Shown piece after piece: positions 42,570-50,989 of a stretch of 64,000 nucleotides of DNA (its first letter is position 1; each line of letters starts with the position of its first letter). This stretch comes from Solibacillus sp. FSL H8-0523. Lineage in GTDB: Bacteria > Bacillota > Bacilli > Bacillales_A > Planococcaceae. The translations under genes were made by a program, and so were the position numbers. Below the pieces are notes generated by a model. It had not been told where the DNA came from. It was given only the letters and a program-made list of their open reading frames with translations, and did not search any database. The stretch spans positions 1,736,001 to 1,800,000 of the forward strand of contig NZ_CP150291.1 of the NCBI RefSeq assembly GCF_038051985.1. Direction: 5' to 3'.

Positions 42570-42668
42570 GGGTTTCGGAAAGAACTGTGAGCAATCAACA
42601 ATTTTGGGAACCATATCATGCTAATTCATGTCTATACTATAAATTGGAAAGATATTGGAGGGATCATT

Positions 42669-42950
42669 ATGTGGTTAATATTAGGTCTTCTTGCGATAGC
42701 AGCAACTTTTATCAATCTTTTTATGTACGCAATAGGTAAAGATTACAAACTTGCGATGGCAATGGGGTTGTCACTTACGGCATTGACACTCTGTGCAGAA
42801 CAGAGCCTTGTATCTAATTGGATACAAAGTGAAGATTGGTCAGCTTTAAGGGAAGTACCTGCTATGAATAAGGCATTTTGGTTTCTGACAATTGTTTCGA
42901 TCTTACTAAATATAGCGCCGATACTTTTAGAAATGAAAAATAAAAAATAA
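42669..42950 (+). CDS. Small three-helix membrane protein, unknown function
   Basis: The 93-residue protein has hydrophobic segments at its start (WLILGLLAIAATFINLFMYAI), middle (LAMAMGLSLTALTLCA) and end (FWFLTIVSILLNIAPILL). ATG 42669 has TTGGAGG upstream; an in-frame ATG at 42618 lacks one. No family is recognised with confidence. Confidence 0.65.
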   Translation: MWLILGLLAIAATFINLFMYAIGKDYKLAMAMGLSLTALTLCAEQSLVSNWIQSEDWSALREVPAMNKAFWFLTIVSILLNIAPILLEMKNKK

Positions 42951-43132
42951 GTTCTTATTGGGGTTATACGGATTAGTACGGATTAATCAACCCCCCCTTC
43001 TTAAACACCGGTTTGGGCACATATTTTCGATGTATTGGAGGTTGTTGTAATAGCCATCTCATGTTTATCTATTAATTCAAAATTAAGAGAAAGCAGTAAA
43101 CGACATAAAGAAATAATCAGAGGTGATTAATT

Positions 43133-43309
43133 TTGAATAAATGGTTAGTTTTCTTTTTCATTGGATTAATAATGTTTATGTCTGGGATATATCTATCTAC
43201 TATATGGGTTATAGTCGGAACTGTAATTTGTATTAGTGGAGGTTACTTATTAGGCGTTAGCGCTTATTTTATAGGTGCAAAAAAGTATACAAATAACGTT
43301 CCCAAATGA
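43133..43309 (+). CDS. Small two-helix membrane protein, unknown function
   Basis: TTG start with AGAGGTG upstream encodes 58 residues with two hydrophobic helices (WLVFFFIGLIMFMSGIYL and IWVIVGTVICISGGYLLGV) and a polar tail. The last codons run into a dispersed family B repeat (AACGTTCCCAAA), so the natural C-terminus may have been altered by the repeat. Confidence 0.5.
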   Translation: MNKWLVFFFIGLIMFMSGIYLSTIWVIVGTVICISGGYLLGVSAYFIGAKKYTNNVPK

Positions 43310-43370
43310 CATAGGGAACATTTGATCTAGCAGCTATACAGGTTTGGGGACGTTTTAAATAGACAGTTTT
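43296..43370. repeat. Dispersed intergenic repeat, family B
   Basis: AACGTTCCCAAA at the left and GGTTTGGGGACGTTTTAAA at the right form an imperfect inverted pair about 45 bases apart. Related text (TTGGGGACnTTTTAAA) occurs near 11.1, 34.86, 44.80 and 53.35 kb. Confidence 0.55.
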
Positions 43371-43542
43371 TTGTTATAATTAAAATTAATATTTCATCTT
43401 CCTACCAAAAATACATAATTACAGTACGTTTCGAAAGCCTTAATTTGAATGTTAACTAGTGGTATATCGAAGTGAATTGGAGGAGATACGAGTGTAACTT
43501 TAACTACCTTTTGAATTTTTAATACAAGAAAGGGTAGTGAAG

Positions 43543-44724
43543 ATGAAAAAATCGTTTCATTTTTTATGGATTAGTCAGTTATTTGCAAACTTAGGTGACG
43601 TTTTTTATATAGTTGGGTTAATTTCTATTTTATATCAGGCAAGTGAATCGCCATTTTACATGGCGTTATTACCATTTTTAAACATGACTGGTCGTATGAT
43701 TAGTAGCAGTTTTGCCCCCCTAGTATTTAATCATTATCGTTTAAAGCAGTTACTCGTTATTTCTCAAGCATTAAAAACAGCTTTGTTGTTAATATTGGCA
43801 GTGGGTTCACTCTATACACTGTCATTATACTTTATGTTTAGTATCATCTTTGCCGTCGCATTTTTAGATGGACTTGCACAACCAGCTAGCACTGCGCTTA
43901 TTCCTCGAATCGTGGATAAATCCCAGCTTCTACGCGCTAATGGCCTTTTATCAATGATAAATGAATCGACACAGCTTGGTGGATGGGCACTGGGCGGGAT
44001 ACTTGTGGCAGCAATGAATGGGGAAATTGTTATTTGGATAACGTTCATACTATTTGTACTTTCTACATTGTGTCTGTTGTTTGTTATTGACCATACGCCA
44101 TTTGAAAGAAAAAGAAATATCCCTAAAAAACAACAGTTAACAGAAGGCTTTCAACTAATATGGAACAATCATTCCTTCCGTACGATTCATGTAATGGTTA
44201 TCTTTGAATCCATTGCAAATGTGGTTTGGGTTGCAGCCATTATGTATCTTTTTGTTGCTGACGTACTACATGTCTCTGAGGCATGGTGGGGTTATATTAA
44301 TACGACCTTCTTCATTGGATTAGTTATAGGTGGTTTTATTTGTACCAAATATGAGCAATTTTTTGAAAAAAACTTAAAATATATTGTGTTATTTTCATCG
44401 TTTGCAATGGCGATTACAATGATTTTGTTTGGATTTAATCGCGTGGCAATTGTAGCACTATTATTAAGTCTATTCTTCGGAGTTTTTGATCAGTTCAAAG
44501 GAATCCTACTTGGTACGTGGCTACAATTAAAAGCAACGGATGATCAACTTATAAAAGTGTATAGTGCACAAGGTGTATTAACCTCAATGTTATTCGGTTT
44601 ATCAACATTACTTGCAGGGGTATTTGCAAATGTTTTTTCTGTACAATGGCTTTTCATTGGTGCAGGTTTACTATTACTACTGTCCGCAATTTATTTTAGT
44701 TGTGTACAAAAAAGATTTGTATAA
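43543..44724 (+). CDS. MFS transporter
   Basis: The 393-residue protein has twelve hydrophobic segments and the MFS layout typical of MFS_3-type (enterobactin or macrolide-exporter-like) proteins, e.g. LFANLGDVFYIVGLISILYQ in helix 1 and FLDGLAQPASTALIPRIV before helix 5. The substrate is unknown; drug efflux is common in this group. ATG 43543 has AAAGGG upstream; GTG 43537 is an alternative start. A terminator follows. Confidence 0.85.
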   Translation: MKKSFHFLWISQLFANLGDVFYIVGLISILYQASESPFYMALLPFLNMTGRMISSSFAPLVFNHYRLKQLLVISQALKTALLLILAVGSLYTLSLYFMFSIIFAVAFLDGLAQPASTALIPRIVDKSQLLRANGLLSMINESTQLGGWALGGILVAAMNGEIVIWITFILFVLSTLCLLFVIDHTPFERKRNIPKKQQLTEGFQLIWNNHSFRTIHVMVIFESIANVVWVAAIMYLFVADVLHVSEAWWGYINTTFFIGLVIGGFICTKYEQFFEKNLKYIVLFSSFAMAITMILFGFNRVAIVALLLSLFFGVFDQFKGILLGTWLQLKATDDQLIKVYSAQGVLTSMLFGLSTLLAGVFANVFSVQWLFIGAGLLLLLSAIYFSCVQKRFV

Positions 44725-44730
44725 ATCCTT

Positions 44731-44764
44731 TACACCCTCCATTCAATTGAATGTGGGGTGTTTT
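44731..44764 (+). terminator. Terminator with following repeat, family E
   Basis: ACACCCTCCATTCAATTG is self-complementary with its continuation to GGGGTGT, then TTTTG. The text after it (GACTACTTATGATTAG) recurs after the hairpin at 46798-46828. Confidence 0.75.
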
Positions 44765-44867
44765 GACTACTTATGATTAGAATGCCCCCAAAAAAACAAT
44801 TGGGGACGCTTAAAATTAATGAATTATGATAAAATTGTAAAACATTACATATTATCAGGAGGTTACG

Positions 44868-45062
44868 ATGTTTTTCATTTTTATGGCTGTATATGGAACA
44901 CCTATTTTAGCAATTATATTTTGCTTAAACTTAGCACTTATCATCGATAAATCACGTAATGATAAGGACTTCAAATTAAACGTCTATTTAATGACAGGAG
45001 CATTTACGGTTATGGTATCTTGTATAACAATTGCTCTGTTAACAGTTTTAGATGGGGTTTAA
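44868..45062 (+). CDS. Small two-helix membrane protein, unknown function
   Basis: The 64-residue protein has helices FIFMAVYGTPILAIIFCLNLALII and LMTGAFTVMVSCITIALLTVL joined by a short charged loop (DKSRNDKDFK). AGGAGG stands six bases before the ATG, so expression is likely. Confidence 0.6.
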   Translation: MFFIFMAVYGTPILAIIFCLNLALIIDKSRNDKDFKLNVYLMTGAFTVMVSCITIALLTVLDGV

Positions 45063-45130
45063 TAGTAGTTTAAATATTTAAGGTTCACTTCAATCTCGCA
45101 TTGTTTTAAAATCCAATTAGGAGGCTTGAA

Positions 45131-45565
45131 ATGATAATTTTTGGTAAACGCAATTATGATTTGAATTATTGGAAAAGAAATGGAGCATATGCTGTCATTC
45201 GTAATGACCATCAACAATTTTTATGTGTAGAAGATTTGGATGGAAATTTATTTTTAGTGGGTGGAGGAGTTGAAGGAGAGGAATCTCCTGAACTTGCATT
45301 ATTAAGAGAGAGCATTGAGGAAACGGGTCATGAAATTCAAATCGTTGAAGTTATAGGTAAAGCTGAAAGACACTGGGTTTCAGCAAAATATCCTTATGAT
45401 TCTCAACATAATATCGGAATATTATACGTTTGTGAACTACTAGAAAAGATAGCAGAGCCAGTTGAAAAAGAAACAATGCGTTGGGTCGATTTCAATTATT
45501 TAGAAAAGCATCTTTTCCATGAACATCATTTATACTTAATAAAACAATACTTAAATATTGCATAG
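45131..45565 (+). CDS. Nudix hydrolase
   Basis: The 144-residue protein has a complete Nudix box, GGGVEGEESPELALLRESIEETGHEI (Gx5Ex7REUxEExGU, positions ~45-70), within the Nudix fold. The catalytic glutamates are intact. It cleaves a nucleoside diphosphate linked to another group; the substrate is unknown. GGAGGC lies upstream of the ATG. Confidence 0.9.
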   Translation: MIIFGKRNYDLNYWKRNGAYAVIRNDHQQFLCVEDLDGNLFLVGGGVEGEESPELALLRESIEETGHEIQIVEVIGKAERHWVSAKYPYDSQHNIGILYVCELLEKIAEPVEKETMRWVDFNYLEKHLFHEHHLYLIKQYLNIA

Positions 45566-45769
45566 ATTGTACATATAAAATTCCCATATAGAGGGATTTG
45601 TGGTTTTATGTCGAATTAAAACCTGTCTGGCTATTGATTTTTATAGCCGAAACTTAGGGAAGGGGTGACTTATTGAAAATGATAGAACTTCAAAATAGGA
45701 TGCTAATGAGAGGGATTACTTCTTAATTAAGGTTTAATCCTCTCAAAGGTAATGGGAGGAAAATGCAAG

Positions 45770-46756
45770 ATGATGGATTTAGGGAATATGGTAAGAGGAG
45801 TTGCATCTGACGCACTTGCTCAAAGTCTTCTTCAATTTTGGGAATATGACGAGGGAACTTTGGAACTGTGGCGTGCAAGTTCAAACTTTGTGTATGCTTT
45901 TAACTGTAATCAAGTTCAATACTTTTTAAGACTTAGTTTTGAGCAGGATAATTCGATTGAACAAATAAAAGCAGAGTTAGCGTTTATGCAATATTTACAA
46001 TCAAATGGATTTCCAACTGTAACACCAATTCAATCAAACAATAAAAAATTAATTGAAACGTTAAAAACACCAGATGGTACGTATATTGCCGTCGTCTTTA
46101 ATGCTGCTAATGGAATCAACTTGGATGAAGATACAATTACTGAAAAACAGATGGAGGCATGGGGAAAATCACTTGCATCCCTTCATTGTTTATCAAAAAA
46201 ATACGAGCCGGTTAGTGACAGAAGAAAGAGCTGGCTAGATACCGTACAATTCATGGAAAGTGTATTTAAAAAGCATCCCGGAGAAGAATTAGCGCTTCAG
46301 GAGTTACGTGAGATAACGAATTGGCTTCAATCATTATCTACCGCCAAAGATGTATTTGGATTAATCCATTATGATTTTCAATTAGATAATTTATTTTTTG
46401 AAGAGGATAAGGACCCGTATTTTAGTGTCATTGACTTTGATGATGCCATGTATCATTGGTATGCATTAGACCTTGTAACAGCACTTGATGATTTTATTGT
46501 AGACGATAATCCTCAATCAAAATTATTGGTTCATTCATTTTTAAAAGGCTATCGTACCAAAATGGCTTTAGAAAATGATGTAGTGGCTCAATTTCCACAG
46601 TTTCAAAGATACGCAAACTTATATAAGTATGCTCGATTATTGAAATCTTTAGATTACGGGGAAATTAATGATACGCCACCTTGGTTTAATAATTTAAAGG
46701 TAAAGTTAGTTCATGTTGCAGATAAATTAAGAAATACTATAAATTATACAAAATAA
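45770..46756 (+). CDS. APH-family phosphotransferase
   Basis: The 328-residue protein has the kinase catalytic loop IHYDFQLDNLFF (HxDxxxxN) and metal Asp in VIDFDDAMYHWYALDL, the homoserine-kinase/aminoglycoside-phosphotransferase fold. It differs considerably from the 39793 relative. ATG 45770 has GGGAGGA nine bases upstream. A short 17-codon frame at 45673-45726 with its own AAGGGG site lies just ahead and looks like a gene remnant or leader. Confidence 0.82.
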   Translation: MMDLGNMVRGVASDALAQSLLQFWEYDEGTLELWRASSNFVYAFNCNQVQYFLRLSFEQDNSIEQIKAELAFMQYLQSNGFPTVTPIQSNNKKLIETLKTPDGTYIAVVFNAANGINLDEDTITEKQMEAWGKSLASLHCLSKKYEPVSDRRKSWLDTVQFMESVFKKHPGEELALQELREITNWLQSLSTAKDVFGLIHYDFQLDNLFFEEDKDPYFSVIDFDDAMYHWYALDLVTALDDFIVDDNPQSKLLVHSFLKGYRTKMALENDVVAQFPQFQRYANLYKYARLLKSLDYGEINDTPPWFNNLKVKLVHVADKLRNTINYTK

Positions 46757-46797
46757 ATCTAATGAATATTTCAAAATGCATGCAAGTTAGGATATCA

Positions 46798-46828
46798 ATC
46801 AGCCCTGTTCAATTGAATGGGGCTGATT
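46798..46828 (+). terminator. Terminator-like hairpin, family E
   Basis: ATCAGCCC pairs with GGGCTGAT around TGTTCAATTGAATG. It is followed by text (GGCTACTTATGATCAG) shared with the hairpin after the MFS gene. Confidence 0.6.
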
Positions 46829-46966
46829 TGGCTACTTATGATCAGTAGGTTTCCAATCGAGGGTTTGGGAATATTCGCAATACAAACGACCTATGATAGA
46901 GTAATTTGAATCGAATTTTCTGAATAGACAAATATAAAGGGGATAGTACTCAAAGGAGATATCGCA

Positions 46967-47527
46967 TTGAAAGTGAAAAAGTTCGAATATAATTTAGAAA
47001 CAGATAGATTAATAATAAGGCCATTAACGACGGGTGACTATGAGAATTGGTTGAAGGGATTTGAAAACCGTTTTCCATCACAAAATCGCCACGATCAAGG
47101 AAAAATAGATATGAGTGAATGTACACTAGAATGGTTTCATAACTTAGTACACAAACATCAAGAATTAGCACTTTCAGATAATACATATATATTTGGTGTA
47201 TTTAAAAAAACAGATGGCTCACATATAGGTATGATTGATTTTTCAACTTTAGCAAGAGATGATTTTCAATGGGGCCGGATAGGGTATACCATACATAATC
47301 AGTACTGGAGAAATGGTTACGGTAAAGAATCGGTGAGTGCAGCTATTAGACTGGCGTTTGAACAAATTAAGTTTCATCGTATTGAAGCTCATATTAATCT
47401 GGATAATATACCGTCTATTAAATTAATTGAAAGTGTACGAATGACATTTGAATGCATTCGTAAAGGCTTTATATACGAACATGACGAATGGACCGACCAT
47501 TTAGTTTATTATAAAAACTCACATTAA
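46967..47527 (+). CDS. GNAT acetyltransferase, RimJ/RimL-like
   Basis: The 186-residue protein begins with the family signature ETDRLIIRPLTTGDYENWLKGF. It has the CoA loop YTIHNQYWRNGYGKESVSAAI and the C-terminal IEAHINLDNIPSIKLIESVRMTFECIRKGF. This group acetylates protein N-termini or small molecules such as antibiotics. TTG start with AAAGGAGAT upstream. Confidence 0.87.
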   Translation: MKVKKFEYNLETDRLIIRPLTTGDYENWLKGFENRFPSQNRHDQGKIDMSECTLEWFHNLVHKHQELALSDNTYIFGVFKKTDGSHIGMIDFSTLARDDFQWGRIGYTIHNQYWRNGYGKESVSAAIRLAFEQIKFHRIEAHINLDNIPSIKLIESVRMTFECIRKGFIYEHDEWTDHLVYYKNSH

Positions 47528-47588
47528 TATTTCAGGATTAAATGTCCATGTCGATACATTGGGTTTACAGAGAAAGGGGAAACAAATC

Positions 47589-48383
47589 ATGTCAATTTAT
47601 CATAAAGTAATTGGAGATGGATATCCCATCGTAATGTTACATGGTTGGACACTTGACCATCAGGTGATGTTACATGCAATGGAACCGTTATTCGAGAAAC
47701 GAAGCGGTTGGAAGAGAATATACATAGACTTACCAGGTATGGGGCATTCCGAGTCACAACCATCTATTCAGAACTCTGATGATATTTTAGAAGCAATATT
47801 ACGTCTTTTGGACAAGATTATCCCTGGTCAACCGTTTATTATTTGTGGTAATTCATATGGAGGGTACATTGCCAGAGGTATAGTCCGTACACGACGGGAT
47901 ACAGTTCGAGGATTACTGCTGATGGCTCCATTGACTATACCTGAATTCGATGAAAGGGTAGTACCACCGCAGACCGTTCTAAAAAGAGACAGTAGCTTGA
48001 TATCAAATTTGTCTCCAGAGGAGGCTGATGAATTTTGTTCCATGGGAGTAGTACAAGGTCAAACTGAATGGGAGAGGTTTCGAAATGAAATTTTACTTCC
48101 TTCTAAACAAACAAATTATGAATTCGTAAACCACATTCGTCAAAATGGATATGGCTTTACCTTCGATATAAGATCTAAACTTGAGTATCCCACGCTAATT
48201 ATCACAGGGCGTCAAGACAATGTAGTAGGTTATCATGATGCGTGGCGACTAATTGAAGATTACCCAAGAGCTACTTTTGCAGTGCTTGATATGGCTGGTC
48301 ATAACCTACAAATCGAACAAACCGATGTATTTAATTCACTAGTTCATAACTGGTTAAACAGACTTGAGTCCGAAAATTTCTGA
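47589..48383 (+). CDS. Alpha/beta-hydrolase
   Basis: The 264-residue protein has oxyanion motif MLHGWTLDHQVM, nucleophile elbow CGNSYGGYIARG (Ser about residue 96), an acid in ITGRQDNVVGYHDAW and His in MAGHNLQIEQTD. It is a typical single-domain esterase or lyase-type hydrolase. ATG 47589 follows AAAGGGG; an upstream in-frame TTG has no better site. The substrate is unknown. Confidence 0.85.
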   Translation: MSIYHKVIGDGYPIVMLHGWTLDHQVMLHAMEPLFEKRSGWKRIYIDLPGMGHSESQPSIQNSDDILEAILRLLDKIIPGQPFIICGNSYGGYIARGIVRTRRDTVRGLLLMAPLTIPEFDERVVPPQTVLKRDSSLISNLSPEEADEFCSMGVVQGQTEWERFRNEILLPSKQTNYEFVNHIRQNGYGFTFDIRSKLEYPTLIITGRQDNVVGYHDAWRLIEDYPRATFAVLDMAGHNLQIEQTDVFNSLVHNWLNRLESENF

Positions 48384-48466
48384 ATAGTATAACTTTTCAT
48401 AAATATGAGTTTCCTATTGCACTAACGGGGGATAAACGAAATCTATTTGAAAAGAGGAACTATAAA

Positions 48467-49006
48467 TTGTATAAAGATCAAAACTTAATAATTCGTCCAA
48501 TAGAAGAAACGGATTTACATCGTATTTGGGAATTAGAATTTAACGAAGAAAAACCTGAATGGAAAAAATAGAATGCACCGTATTACCCGCATGAAACAAA
48601 ATCTTTCGATGAATTTTTACCTATCGGCAGAGAGTGGATGAGTCAACAAAACGTTTGGGCAGTTGAAGTAGATGGGATTTTGTGTGGAACAGTATCTTAT
48701 TATTGGGAACATGAAGCCTCGAAATGGTTAGAGATAGGCATTCTTTTTTACGAAGGTGGAAAATGGGGAAAAGGGCTAGGCACTCGTACTCTAAAACTCT
48801 GGATTGATCACCTATTTAATACGATGCCTTTGGTTCGTGTTGGCTTTACTACATGGTCTGGAAATGAACGGATGATTCGTGTGGGAGAAAAGTTAGGAAT
48901 GCAATTAGAGGCCAGTATTCGTAAAGTTCGTTATTATGAAGGGAATTACTACGATTCGATTAGAATGGGAATTTTACGAGAAGAATGGGACGTCCAGAAA
49001 GCTTAA
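48467..49006 (+). pseudogene. GNAT acetyltransferase gene interrupted by one nonsense codon
   Basis: From TTG 48467 (AGAGGAAC upstream) the frame encodes KDQNLIIRPIEETDLHRIWE, then meets TAG at 48569-48571. It continues in the same frame without further defect as NAPYYPHETKSFDEF and a full GNAT core (LEIGILFYEGGKWGKGLGTRTLKLWIDHLF), ending REEWDVQKA. Relatives read KKWDAPYFPH at this point, so a TGG to TAG change is likely. A shorter product could start at ATG 48638, but it would lack the first beta strands. Confidence 0.8.
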
Positions 49007-49074
49007 CCCTGTATAGCTATGCACAAGCAACTGAAAAAACGTTCCGAAATTAAAGTTTCGGAGCACGAAGTAAA

Positions 49075-49113
49075 GCCAAGAACATTGATTTAACAGCGTT
49101 CTTGGCATTTTCT
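49075..49113. terminator. Terminator-like hairpin, family C
   Basis: GCCAAGAAC pairs with GTTCTTGGC around a gatttaacagc-containing loop and is followed by ATTTTCTTT. It is preceded by an inverted pair CGTTCCGAAA/TTTCGGAGC. It lies between the dead GNAT gene and the convergent dehydrogenase. Confidence 0.65.
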
Positions 49114-49221
49114 TTATCACACCAATTGCTTAAAATCTATTAGGAATTTCTACATAAATTCGTGCATTCTTACGTTGTATATCGACAAAAGTAGTTAGCT
49201 GGTCGTCTGCTTTATGTGAAT

Positions 49222-50175
49222 TTAATCAAATACCGCCACTAAACGACCTTTTACTTCGTGATTTTTTAATTTTTCTAAGCCTACGTCGATTTCTTCGAAT
49301 GGAATGGTTGTTAACTGTGGGGTCATTTTACCGGTAGCAAAGCATTCGTATACACCTTGAAGATCTTCTACTGTTCCACCATTACTTCCAAGGAGTTTAA
49401 TTTCCTTTGTAATCATTAAATACGTATTGATTTCTGATTGGAGAATACCCATACCTACTATAACGACCGTCCCTGTAGGCTTAATCGCTTCTAAAGCATC
49501 GGCTGTTGTTTTTCCGAAGCCAGCAAAGTCAACAATTAGATCACATTCAGCTTCTTTCATATCCACAGTATTGTTATATACCTTTTTACATCCTAATTCT
49601 TTCGCTAATTGCATAGCAGCTTCAGATACATCGGATGCATACACTTCACAGCCTTTAATCATCGCCATTTGTAAAGCAAATTGACCAAGACCGCCAACCC
49701 CGATAATGCCAACTTTCATGCCAGGTTTCGCTTGGCCAATTGCGAAAAGCGCATGGTAGGCTGTTAAACCTGCATCAGTTGAAGCGGCACCTTCCACAAA
49801 AGATACGCCCTCGGGAATTTTAACACAGAGCTTTGCAGGAACTAATACTTTATTTGCGTAGCCACCATCATAATTATAACCAGCTGCTTCACGTGTTTCA
49901 CGATCAAGAGGGTTAACCCCTACACGGTCACCAACTTTTAAATTACTAACACCTTCACCAACTTCGGAAATGACACCAGCACACTCATGGCCCATAATGA
50001 CAGGACCATTTGGGAATAACGGCATCCATCCAGGGTCTTGTAATGCTGCAACATCCGAATGACACAATCCTGAAGCCTTTATATCAATTACAACATGATT
50101 CGGTGTTACCTTAGGGTCCTCTTTTTCAATTAGTTTCAATGGAATATTTGTACCTGTAAATAGCCAACCTTTCAT
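49222..50175 (-). CDS. Zinc-type alcohol dehydrogenase (MDR family) lacking the structural-zinc lobe
   Basis: The 317-residue protein has the catalytic-zinc ligands in SGLCHSDVAAL and MGHECAGV and the Rossmann fingerprint GIIGVGGLGQFALQ with NAD-binding region VYASDVSEAA. Typical members have about 340-350 residues with four cysteines binding a structural zinc; here that stretch is replaced by VGVNPLDRETREAAGYNYDGGYA with no cysteine. The substrate is likely a primary alcohol or aldehyde. A good GGAGG lies upstream. It is monocistronic. Confidence 0.88.
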   Translation of the reverse strand: MKGWLFTGTNIPLKLIEKEDPKVTPNHVVIDIKASGLCHSDVAALQDPGWMPLFPNGPVIMGHECAGVISEVGEGVSNLKVGDRVGVNPLDRETREAAGYNYDGGYANKVLVPAKLCVKIPEGVSFVEGAASTDAGLTAYHALFAIGQAKPGMKVGIIGVGGLGQFALQMAMIKGCEVYASDVSEAAMQLAKELGCKKVYNNTVDMKEAECDLIVDFAGFGKTTADALEAIKPTGTVVIVGMGILQSEINTYLMITKEIKLLGSNGGTVEDLQGVYECFATGKMTPQLTTIPFEEIDVGLEKLKNHEVKGRLVAVFD

Positions 50176-50389
50176 TAAAATCCCTCCTGAAATGGTAATT
50201 CCTTTTATCTCCTACTGTTACTAAATACGCAATCACCTTCTTTTGTGATTCATAATAGTTTGTCTAAAGAAGGAGAATATATAATTTGTAAAATTTCGTA
50301 AACGATTAGTAGAAATTTGAATATTAACTAGCTAAGATTATGGATACTACTAAGAAATAAGCGTGCATCGGTATTAAGGAGGATTAATT

Positions 50390-50902
50390 ATGTATAAATC
50401 AATATACGGTATCGTTTTTCTTTTCATATTAATATTATCTGGTTGCAAAGAAGAGGAAGCTGCTAAAATTTCTAGTATCGAAGAAGATTATAAAATTCAA
50501 ATAGAAGAACTAAAAAAAGAAAATAAACGTGCTTCTGACGAATATTTAAGACAGCTTGATGAATATAGTATATATCTACAAATTGCTGATAGTAATTCAA
50601 GAAGAATTATGAGATTAATTAGTGAAAATGATTTCGCGCATCTAAAGTCTGAATTTGGTATCGAAGCAACTATTTCTGATGGTAAAGTATTTTTTAAAAA
50701 AGACTTTGATGATGACGACATAGGCTTACCAATTGAACAGGCAGCATTCCACATGTCTATTGCGTACTTCTTTATTCTTTCTAATAATATAGAAATAGGT
50801 TATTTTTTGGATGATTTAAGCACAGATGAAAGATATTCTGTAACATTCAGCTTTAATAAAGAAGGGGAATTCCAATATTTTGCCAGTGGGTGTATTTGTT
50901 AA
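50390..50902 (+). CDS. Lipoprotein with coiled-coil segment, unknown function
   Basis: The 170-residue precursor has a signal peptide and lipobox ILSGC (Cys at residue 19). A Glu/Lys-rich coiled coil follows (IEEDYKIQIEELKKENKRAS), then a globular domain ending in ASGCIC. It is bound to the outer face of the membrane. AAGGAGG precedes the ATG. The family is not recognised. An IS21 element begins 9 bases after its stop. Confidence 0.65.
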   Translation: MYKSIYGIVFLFILILSGCKEEEAAKISSIEEDYKIQIEELKKENKRASDEYLRQLDEYSIYLQIADSNSRRIMRLISENDFAHLKSEFGIEATISDGKVFFKKDFDDDDIGLPIEQAAFHMSIAYFFILSNNIEIGYFLDDLSTDERYSVTFSFNKEGEFQYFASGCIC

Positions 50903-50989
50903 GCTAAAACTGAGCCACTAACGCAATTGAAATGAGAGCCACTTTATATCAAAATAACCCTAACTGTTAAAAGTTGGGAGGATATAGAG

